DNA from: VAZQ01 sp036557665
Lineage (GTDB): Bacteria; Pseudomonadota; Alphaproteobacteria; Rhizobiales; Xanthobacteraceae
DNA: 64,000 nucleotides
Assembly (NCBI GenBank): GCA_036557665.1
Contig: DATBHG010000087.1
Location: 1-64,000, forward strand
Reading direction: 5' to 3'
In this document: positions 54,978-61,604 of the stretch, one piece after another
How positions within the stretch are numbered: the first letter of the stretch is position 1
Layout: the number at the start of each line of letters is the position of its first letter
Made by a program: the position numbers and the translations under genes
Notes under the pieces: generated by a model
The model's input: only the letters and a program-made list of their open reading frames with translations
What the model was told of the DNA's origin: nothing
The model's database searches: none

Positions 54978-57053
54978 TTATTTCAGCCGGACCAGTGCAT
55001 CGAGTGCGATAGCTCCTTCGCCCTCGGGCAGCACCAGCAAGGGATTGATCTCGGCCTCGGCGATCGACTCGTCATGGGCAAGCTGGGAGAGCGCAACCAG
55101 AGCCCTCGCCAGCGCGGCGACGTCGCCTTTTGCCCGGCCACGATAGCCGCACAGTACCGGCAGGCTGCGCAGTTCTGCGAGCATCTCCCCGGCAACGGCC
55201 ATGTCGATGGGCGCGAGACGCAGGCTGCGGTCGCGCTCGATCTCGGCGAGCAGGCCGCCGGCAGCCACCATGACCAGCGGGCCCACATCGCGGTCGACGC
55301 GATAGCCGATCAGCGCCTCGCCGACCCCGGACACCATCGGCTGGACCAGCACGCGGCCTGGCGACATCCCGGGCCGGTGCCGCTCGAGATTGCCCCGGAT
55401 CTCGGCGATGGCGGCAAGCAAGCCGGCCGAGTCAGCTACATCGAGCGCCACGCCGCCGACGTCGCTTTTGTGGACGATGTCCGCCGAGAGAGCCTTGACC
55501 GCGACGGGATATGGAAACGGCAGGCAAGGCGCGACACTGATGCCGGCATCGAGCGCAATGGACGGCGCGCGCGCAATCCCGAGGCGTCCGAGCAGCTCGC
55601 CGGATGCCAGCTCGTCGAGAGCGCGCGGGCTCTCTCCTGTATGTGTAGGGGTGACCGAGACGGTGACGGGCACCGGGGCGTGCCGCGCAAGGGCCGCCGC
55701 GACGGCATCGGCGCACGCCTCGGGGGTGTGGAAATTCGGCACCCCCGCCCGGCTCAGCGCGGCCAAGGCGTCCAGAGCTTCGGGCACCAGGAAGACCGCG
55801 AGGGGACTGCCTCTTCCGGCGCACTCGATCAGCGGGCGCACGGTGGCCTGCGGATAATGCCGCGCCGAGGAGCCGATGGCGGCGAGCACGAGGTCGAATT
55901 CCGGCGCAGTCACCAGGATGTCGAGCGCCGCCTTCATGCTCTCGTAACGCGCGCCGGCGATGGTGAGATCGATGATGCGCGCCGGTTTGACCTCTATTCC
56001 CGCGGCAGCAAACCTTGCCAGGGTCGCGGGGCTCGGGGGCTCGATGTTGACGCCCCGGCGCGCGAGAGGGTCGACCACCATGGTTGCGCCGCCGGCCGTG
56101 GTGGTGACCACGCCGACGTTTGCACGCCGGGCGCGTTCGTGCGCGGCGGGCACCTGCGCGAGCAGCAAGGCGCCCTCGATCAGCCCTTCGAGGGTATCGA
56201 CCCGGGCGATGCCGCACGCCTTGAGAAACGCATCCGCGATGTCGTCCTCGCCTGCGAGCGCGCCCGTGTGGGAGACCGCGAGCTCGCGCGCCGCGGCCGA
56301 GCGGCCGAGCTTGTAGGCGATCACCGGCTTGCCGGCTTGCGCCGCCGCCAGCGCGAACCGGCGCAGGGCATCGGCATGGCGCAGGGTCTCGAGAAACAGC
56401 ATGTAGCCGTCGATATCAGGATCATCGAGGGCGACCTCGCAAATCTCCCCCAGAGAGAGATCGATCTCGTTGCCCACCGACGCCAGCGCGGCGAACCGCA
56501 CCCCGCGCGCCTTGCCGCGCGAAAGCAGCGCGCCGATCATGCTGCCGCTGTGGGAGGCAACTAAGGTGCGGCCTGCCGGCAGCTCCCGCTCGTCCAATGC
56601 GGCATTGGCGGTGAGCATCGATCTGGTTCGCAGATCGACCACGCCGAGGCTCGATGGTCCGACAATGCGGATGCCGGTGCGCGCGCAGGCTGCGCGCAGC
56701 CGCGCCTCGCGCGCCAGACCCTCGCTGCCCACCTCCGCGAAGCCGTCCGCGAGCACGGTTGCGACCTTCACTCCGTGCTGCGCGCACTCTTCCACCGCGT
56801 CCACGGCGGCATCGGTCGGCAGCACGATGTAGGCATGCTCCGGGGCCTCGGGCAGCGCGGACACGCGCGGCCAGGCACGCTCGCCGAGCACCGTCTGGCG
56901 CCGGGAATTTATCGGGTAGACGCGGCCGGCGTAGCCCATCTGGCGGAGGAATTTCAGCGGTCGCCCCGCGGCCTTGGTCGCGTCGTCGGACTGTCCCACG
57001 ATGGCGACCGCGCGCGGCGCGAACAGATATTGCGCCAGCGGTGACGATGTCAT
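54978..57053 (-). CDS. acyl-CoA synthetase, ADP-forming (fused alpha-beta)
   Basis: A 691-residue NDP-forming acyl-CoA synthetase. The order is a CoA-binding domain (FAPRAVAIVGQSDD, residues ~11-24), a succinyl-CoA-ligase-like domain with the phospho-histidine His262 in LAVSHTGALAGED, a second ligase domain to ~450, then an ATP-grasp domain (FPYPVAVKALSADIVHKSDV ... AEINPLLVLPEGEG). It makes an acyl-CoA from an acid, ATP and CoA, or the reverse. The start overlaps the upstream decarboxylase stop as ATGA, implying a shared pathway. Confidence 0.92.
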   Translation of the reverse strand: MTSSPLAQYLFAPRAVAIVGQSDDATKAAGRPLKFLRQMGYAGRVYPINSRRQTVLGERAWPRVSALPEAPEHAYIVLPTDAAVDAVEECAQHGVKVATVLADGFAEVGSEGLAREARLRAACARTGIRIVGPSSLGVVDLRTRSMLTANAALDERELPAGRTLVASHSGSMIGALLSRGKARGVRFAALASVGNEIDLSLGEICEVALDDPDIDGYMLFLETLRHADALRRFALAAAQAGKPVIAYKLGRSAAARELAVSHTGALAGEDDIADAFLKACGIARVDTLEGLIEGALLLAQVPAAHERARRANVGVVTTTAGGATMVVDPLARRGVNIEPPSPATLARFAAAGIEVKPARIIDLTIAGARYESMKAALDILVTAPEFDLVLAAIGSSARHYPQATVRPLIECAGRGSPLAVFLVPEALDALAALSRAGVPNFHTPEACADAVAAALARHAPVPVTVSVTPTHTGESPRALDELASGELLGRLGIARAPSIALDAGISVAPCLPFPYPVAVKALSADIVHKSDVGGVALDVADSAGLLAAIAEIRGNLERHRPGMSPGRVLVQPMVSGVGEALIGYRVDRDVGPLVMVAAGGLLAEIERDRSLRLAPIDMAVAGEMLAELRSLPVLCGYRGRAKGDVAALARALVALSQLAHDESIAEAEINPLLVLPEGEGAIALDALVRLK

Positions 57054-57664
57054 ACTGGCGTCAGCGCGGCACGGAAGCGGTCGCGGCAGAAGGCGGCGTC
57101 GAGATTGCGCTTGAACGCGGGCGGCTCGGTCGGCTTGACGCGCGCCACCACGAAGGATGCGCCGTTGCTTTCGTGCAGCAGTCGCGCTCCCGCTGCGATC
57201 TCGCTTGCGCCCGAGACCGTGTGGGTGTGCTTGATTCCGCAGCCGGCCGCGATCTTTTCCAGATCGACGCCCAGGCTGGTATGGCTCTTCTGCCAGCCGG
57301 TCTCCCCGTAGTGTCCGTTGTCGACGCACAGGATCGCGAGATTTGGCGGGTCGATCACCGCGATCGTGGCGAGCGCGCCGATGCTCATGAGCAGCTCGCC
57401 GTCGCCGGTGACAACGAGCACGCGTTGTTGCGGTCGCGCGAGCGCGAGCCCGAGCCCCATCATGCACGCTGCGCCCATGGCGCCGCTGAGCGAATAGACA
57501 TGGGGGCTGTCGCCGGTGACGGCGCCGACATCGCAGGCGGTGCCGCCCAGGCCGGCGATGATCAGAAAGTCCTCGTGCCGGCCGATGAGCGCGGGCACGG
57601 CCTCGCTGCGCTCCAACGCCACGCCGGCCGTCACGGTCGGGGAAAGCGGCGGCTTGCGCGGCAT
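57050..57664 (-). CDS. TPP-dependent decarboxylase, beta (PP-domain) subunit
   Basis: A 204-residue pyrophosphate-binding domain of TPP enzymes. GAMGAACMMGLGLALARP leads to the TPP/metal motif VVTGDGELLMSIGALATI ... NGHYGETG. The separate subunit format and sequence type resemble ComE of sulfopyruvate decarboxylase and the C-terminal half of phosphonopyruvate decarboxylase. It should pair with the pyrimidine-domain subunit encoded 19 bp upstream. Its stop overlaps the acyl-CoA synthetase start. Confidence 0.87.
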   Translation of the reverse strand: MPRKPPLSPTVTAGVALERSEAVPALIGRHEDFLIIAGLGGTACDVGAVTGDSPHVYSLSGAMGAACMMGLGLALARPQQRVLVVTGDGELLMSIGALATIAVIDPPNLAILCVDNGHYGETGWQKSHTSLGVDLEKIAAGCGIKHTHTVSGASEIAAGARLLHESNGASFVVARVKPTEPPAFKRNLDAAFCRDRFRAALTPV

Positions 57665-57683
57665 GATCGCCTCACAGCTCCGG

Positions 57684-58217
57684 TCAGAACGGCTTTGCGC
57701 CGATCAGGCGCTGGGAGAGCAGCACCGCCACGGCCTGCCCGCTCTTGAACACCATGGTGAGCGCGGCATTCATGGTCGCAACGACATCGGCGGGGTGCTC
57801 GATCCGCATGCAGATGACGCCCATGGCTGCGAGCACCGCCTCGGTCGCTTGTCCCATCGCGAACTGCCATGGATTTCCCTCGCCGAAATCGCCGCGCATG
57901 CTCACGAGCGTGAGGAACGGAAACCGACCGCCTTTGATCAGCGACAACATGTTGACGCAGTTGCCGACCCCGCTCGACTGCATCAGCAATACCGCGCGCG
58001 CGCCGCCGAGATCGGCGCCGGCGATGAGCGCCACGCCCTCCTCCTCCGTGGTCAGCGCAATGGACTGCACGTCCGGGTCGGCGAGCGATCGATCGATGAG
58101 GATGCTGTGACCGGCGTCGGGCACGTAGGCGATCTGCGTGATGCCGTTGCGGCGCAGCAGGACGTACACTTCATCCTGCCACCCGATGGCCGGCTGCGTT
58201 TCGACGACGGCATCCAT
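57684..58217 (-). CDS. TPP-dependent decarboxylase, alpha (PYR-domain) subunit
   Basis: A 177-residue pyrimidine-binding domain. ITQIAYVPDAGHSILIDRSL starts the fold, the catalytic glutamate is in TTEEEGVALIAGADLGG, and LMQSSGVGNCVNMLSLIK followed by LTLVSMRGDFGEGNPWQF is characteristic of the ComD/phosphonopyruvate decarboxylase group. With the next gene it makes one complete decarboxylase acting on a 2-oxo acid. The exact substrate (sulfo-, phosphono- or another oxo acid) cannot be read from sequence alone. Confidence 0.87.
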   Translation of the reverse strand: MDAVVETQPAIGWQDEVYVLLRRNGITQIAYVPDAGHSILIDRSLADPDVQSIALTTEEEGVALIAGADLGGARAVLLMQSSGVGNCVNMLSLIKGGRFPFLTLVSMRGDFGEGNPWQFAMGQATEAVLAAMGVICMRIEHPADVVATMNAALTMVFKSGQAVAVLLSQRLIGAKPF

Positions 58218-58277
58218 TGTCAGCTCAATCCGCTTCGCCCGGCACGTTCACGATGGCGGACCAGTCTACCTGCATGA

Positions 58278-59408
58278 TCACTCCGGTTTAAGGCCGACCG
58301 AGTGGATGAGCGCCGACCACTTGCTCTCCTCGCGGTCGATGACGGCCGCATGCTCCTCGGGCGTAGTGGGCTTGGGCTCGGCCCCTTCCTGCAGCAGCCG
58401 CTGCCTGACCTCCCCGGTTGCGAGCGCTGCGCGCAGGTCCCGGTTGAGGAGATCGATGATGGCCCGCGCAGTGCCGGCCGGAGCGAGCAGGCCGTAGCTC
58501 AGGACGGCGTCGAAGCCGGGCAGTCCCGATTCCGCGACGGTCGGAACGTCGGGCAGCGCGCTCGAGCGGCGCAAGGAGGTGGCGGCTAGCGCAACGATCA
58601 GTTTGGACTCGAGCGCCGCGCGCGAGACCGGGATGGGATTGAAGCCGACCTTCACAAAGCCGCCGGCGAGGTCGGTGATCAGCGCATTCGAGCCCTTGTA
58701 GGGAATCTGCTGAACGCTCACCCCGGCCTGCTGCGCGAACAGCACCGAGGCGAGATGATTGACGGTGCCGATGCCCGGCACCCCGACCTGGAACGGCGGG
58801 TTCGCCGTCCTCATCGTCGCGATCAGCTCGCGCACGCTGCGGATCTTCAGATCGGGATGCAGCAGCAGCAATGACGGCGCTGCGGCGATCAGTCCGATCG
58901 GGGCGAAGTCCTTGCGCGGATCGTAGCCCACATCGCGGTGCATGCTCGGGCCGGTGGCGAGCGTCGACGTGTAGCCGAGGAGGAGCGTGTAGCCGTCGGG
59001 CGGGCTCTTCGCCACCTGGCGGGTGCCGACGGTGCCGCTGCCGCCGGCCGCGCGGTTCTCGACCACCACCTGCTGGCCCAGCGATGCACCGAGCTTGTCC
59101 GCGACCGCGCGCGCCATGATGTCGTTGCTGCCGCCGGGAGGCAGCGGAACGACGAGCGTGATCGGCCGGCTGGGATAAGGCTGCGCGCCCGCCGGTGCGC
59201 CATCAAACAGAACGCATGGTGCCAGCGCGAGGAGAAGGCAGCAGTGCGGCAAGCTCGGTCTGCTCCCTCTCCCCGTTCTTACGGGGAGAGGGTTGGGGTG
59301 AGGGGCGCTGGAGGCCGATGCGAGAGTTGTGCCCCTCACCCCCGCGCTCGGCCCGCGCCAAGCGCGGGGAAAGGGAGCTGGCCGGTGTTTGCTGCATCGT
59401 TTGTGCAT
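58278..59408 (-). CDS. TctC/Bug-type solute-binding protein with repeat-extended N-terminus
   Basis: A 376-residue frame. The mature receptor begins PYPSRPITLVVPLPPGGSND, with VVENRAAGGSGTVGT as second ligand loop. The export segment PHCCLLLALAPCVLF is preceded by about 40 residues translated from a palindromic intergenic-type repeat (59262-59378). ATG at 59408 is the nearest conventional start; otherwise TTG at the beginning of the hydrophobic segment would be used. It is the third of three tandem TctC genes, directly before the split decarboxylase. Confidence 0.85.
   Translation of the reverse strand: MHKRCSKHRPAPFPRAWRGPSAGVRGTTLASASSAPHPNPLPVRTGRGSRPSLPHCCLLLALAPCVLFDGAPAGAQPYPSRPITLVVPLPPGGSNDIMARAVADKLGASLGQQVVVENRAAGGSGTVGTRQVAKSPPDGYTLLLGYTSTLATGPSMHRDVGYDPRKDFAPIGLIAAAPSLLLLHPDLKIRSVRELIATMRTANPPFQVGVPGIGTVNHLASVLFAQQAGVSVQQIPYKGSNALITDLAGGFVKVGFNPIPVSRAALESKLIVALAATSLRRSSALPDVPTVAESGLPGFDAVLSYGLLAPAGTARAIIDLLNRDLRAALATGEVRQRLLQEGAEPKPTTPEEHAAVIDREESKWSALIHSVGLKPE
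59262..59378. repeat. palindromic CTCTCCCC...GGGGAGAG repeat inside a 5' coding region
   Basis: CCCTCTCCCCGTTCTTACGG folds with GGGGAGAGGG, and the block TTGGGGTGAGGGGC (59293-59306) has its complement GCCCCTCACCCC (59331-59342). CCGCGCTCGGCCCGCGCCAA and GCGCGGGG end it. This resembles the very common proteobacterial intergenic repeat whose translation gives PHPNPLP. Here it lies within the open frame at the start of a TctC gene. Confidence 0.8.
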
Positions 59409-59428
59409 TAGCTCACGGCTTCCCCTGC

Positions 59429-60409
59429 TCACTGCGGCTTGATGCCGGCCGCCCGCACCAGATCGGACCACATCGCGAGCTCGCGGTCGATAAGCCTGGC
59501 GTATTCCGCGGGCGTGGTCGGCTCGGGGTCCGCGCCTTCCAGTGCAAGGCGCCGGCGAGCCTCTGCGCTCGACAGCGTCGTGTTGAGCGCACGGTTGAGC
59601 GTCTCGATCGCGGCAGCGGGCGTGCCGGCGGGGGCGGCAAGGCCCCAGCGCAGCGGGATCTCATAGCCGTCGAGCCCGGCCTCCGCCAATGTCGGCACCT
59701 CCGGGATGAGCGGCGAGCGCCTCGCCCCCGTCACCGCAAGCGCACGCATCGTCCCGGCAGCAATGTGCGCGTGGGCGTTGGGAACGGCGCTGATGAGGAG
59801 GCGGATGTGGCCGCCGAGCAGGTCGTTGAGTGCGGGGCCTGCGCCCTTGTAGGGGACATGGGTGAGCTTCATCCCGGTGCGATGCGCCAGGAGCTCCATG
59901 GTCAGATGGTTGAGGGTGCCGGTCCCGGGCGATCCGTACGCGATCGGGGTCGTGGTTTGCCGGCCGAGCGTGATGAGCTCCTGCAGCGAGCGGGCAGGAA
60001 AGCTCGGATGCACGGCGATCACGTTAGGGGTCGCGGCAATGAGCCCGATCGGCGCGAAGTCGGCGCGCGGATCATAGCCGAGATCGTCGAACAGGCTGGG
60101 CGCGGTCCCCAGGGTGGCGCTCGTGACCAGCAGAATGGTGTAGCCGTCGGGCGCGGCCCTGGCCGCGGCGCGGGTCGCAATGGTCCCGCCGGCGCCGGGA
60201 CGATTCTCGATCACGATCTGCTGTCCCAGCGTTTCGCTCATCTTGTCGGCGATGCTGCGCGCGGCCGTGCTGGAGCTGCCGCCTGGAGCGAACGGGATGA
60301 CCAGCGTGATCGGCCGGCTGGGATAGCTCTCCGCGGCCGCGGTCTGCGGCGCCGGGATGGTCCAGCCGACGAGCAGGCTCAGCAGCATCAGCGACCGGGA
60401 GAGGGGCAT
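59429..60409 (-). CDS. TctC/Bug-type periplasmic solute-binding protein
   Basis: A 326-residue receptor with a clear signal peptide (MPLSRSLMLLSLLVGWTIPA, cleavage near TAAAE). The mature start SYPSRPITLVIPFAPGGSSS and VIENRPGAGGTIAT are the ligand loops. It is the second of three tandem TctC paralogues; the next gene follows after 20 bp. ATG at 60409 is chosen because the signal peptide begins there and GAGCGGA precedes it. Confidence 0.9.
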   Translation of the reverse strand: MPLSRSLMLLSLLVGWTIPAPQTAAAESYPSRPITLVIPFAPGGSSSTAARSIADKMSETLGQQIVIENRPGAGGTIATRAAARAAPDGYTILLVTSATLGTAPSLFDDLGYDPRADFAPIGLIAATPNVIAVHPSFPARSLQELITLGRQTTTPIAYGSPGTGTLNHLTMELLAHRTGMKLTHVPYKGAGPALNDLLGGHIRLLISAVPNAHAHIAAGTMRALAVTGARRSPLIPEVPTLAEAGLDGYEIPLRWGLAAPAGTPAAAIETLNRALNTTLSSAEARRRLALEGADPEPTTPAEYARLIDRELAMWSDLVRAAGIKPQ

Positions 60410-60519
60410 ATCCGCTCGCTCGCTCTCGTCATGGGCGGCTTTACTCGGCCGTCCAGGTGTTTCACAGGGCTTGGACGTGGATGCGCAGGTCGGGCCCGCG
60501 CATGACGGGGAATGGAACG

Positions 60520-61509
60520 TCAATCGTGCTTCGGGATGCCGGCCTTCTCGATCACCGCCGTCCACTTGGCGATGTCGCTCCTCAGGCGCGCCGTCATCGC
60601 TTCGGGGGTGCTCCCGCGCATTTCCATGCCGAGCCTCGCCGCCTTCGCCTGCACCTCGGGCCGGGGCAGAACCGCGTTGATGGCGATGGTGAGAGCTTCG
60701 ATGACAGGCTTGGGCGTTGCTGCGGGGACCGAGATCCCGTTCCAGCTCACGACCTCGAAATCCTTGATCCCGCTCTCCTCGACCGTCGGCGCGTCGGGCA
60801 GATAGGAGGCGCGGTGCGGTCCGGTCGAGGCCAGCACGCGCACCTTCCTGTCGTCGATCAGGCCCTGCATGGCCGCATAGAACTCGAACGCCAGGTCCAC
60901 GTCGCCGCGCAGCAGCGCCGTCGCCATGTCCGGCGAGGTGCGGAACGGCACGATGGTCACCGCGATCCCGCTCACGCTTCTGAACAACTCGGCGGCCAGG
61001 TTCTGAGTGCTGCCGGGATTGGTCGTGGCGATGTTCAGGCGTCCGGGACTGGCCCGCGCGGCTTTCACCACGTCCTCTACCGAGGCGAGCGGCGAGCCTG
61101 CCCGGGTCACGATCAGGAGATCGAAAAAGGATACGGTGCAGGTCGAGGCGAAGTCGGCGAGGATGTCATAGGGCAGCGCCTTGAACAGCCCGGCGCTGAT
61201 CGCGTTGTTGTTGCCGGTCATCAGCAGGGTGTATCCGTCGGAAGCCGCGGCGGCGGCCGCCTTGGCGGCGACGATGCCGCCCGCTCCCGGCCGGTTCTCC
61301 ACCACGAACGGCTGCTTGAGCAGCCCGGTGAGCTGCTCGGTCAGGATGCGCATGCCGGTATCCGCCACCCCGCCGGCGCCGTAAGGCACGATCAGTTGCA
61401 CCGGGCGGTTGGGGTAATCCGCCTGTGCCAGCGCCGGCGCGCCGAGCGCCGCGGCCCAAAGCAGGGCGCCCAGGGCGAGCGGCGGTGACTTTAGAAGTGC
61501 CACAGGCAT
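60520..61509 (-). CDS. TctC/Bug-type periplasmic solute-binding protein
   Basis: A 329-residue receptor with signal peptide (LLKSPPLALGALLWAAALGA, cleavage after ALAQA). Mature DYPNRPVQLIVPYGAGGVAD and VVENRPGAGGIVAAK are the ligand loops. It is the first of the three tandem copies, which are clearly divergent from each other and so probably recognise different acids. ATG at 61509 is preceded by GAAGAAGAGA. It is separated from the upstream aminopropyltransferase-like gene by a palindromic repeat. Confidence 0.9.
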   Translation of the reverse strand: MPVALLKSPPLALGALLWAAALGAPALAQADYPNRPVQLIVPYGAGGVADTGMRILTEQLTGLLKQPFVVENRPGAGGIVAAKAAAAAASDGYTLLMTGNNNAISAGLFKALPYDILADFASTCTVSFFDLLIVTRAGSPLASVEDVVKAARASPGRLNIATTNPGSTQNLAAELFRSVSGIAVTIVPFRTSPDMATALLRGDVDLAFEFYAAMQGLIDDRKVRVLASTGPHRASYLPDAPTVEESGIKDFEVVSWNGISVPAATPKPVIEALTIAINAVLPRPEVQAKAARLGMEMRGSTPEAMTARLRSDIAKWTAVIEKAGIPKHD

Positions 61510-61575
61510 CGGTCTCTTCTTCGAAAAGATCCATGGCCGGGTCAAGTGCCCCCACGCGCTCGAGCTCACCCGTCT

Positions 61576-61604
61576 GTAGGGGCGGGTTTCAAACCCGCCC
61601 CTAC
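61576..61604. repeat. GTAGGGGCGGGTTT palindromic repeat, copy 4
   Basis: A perfect copy with centre TTTCAAA. CTA at 61601-61603 is the TAG stop of the aminopropyltransferase-like gene on the minus strand. Confidence 0.95.
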
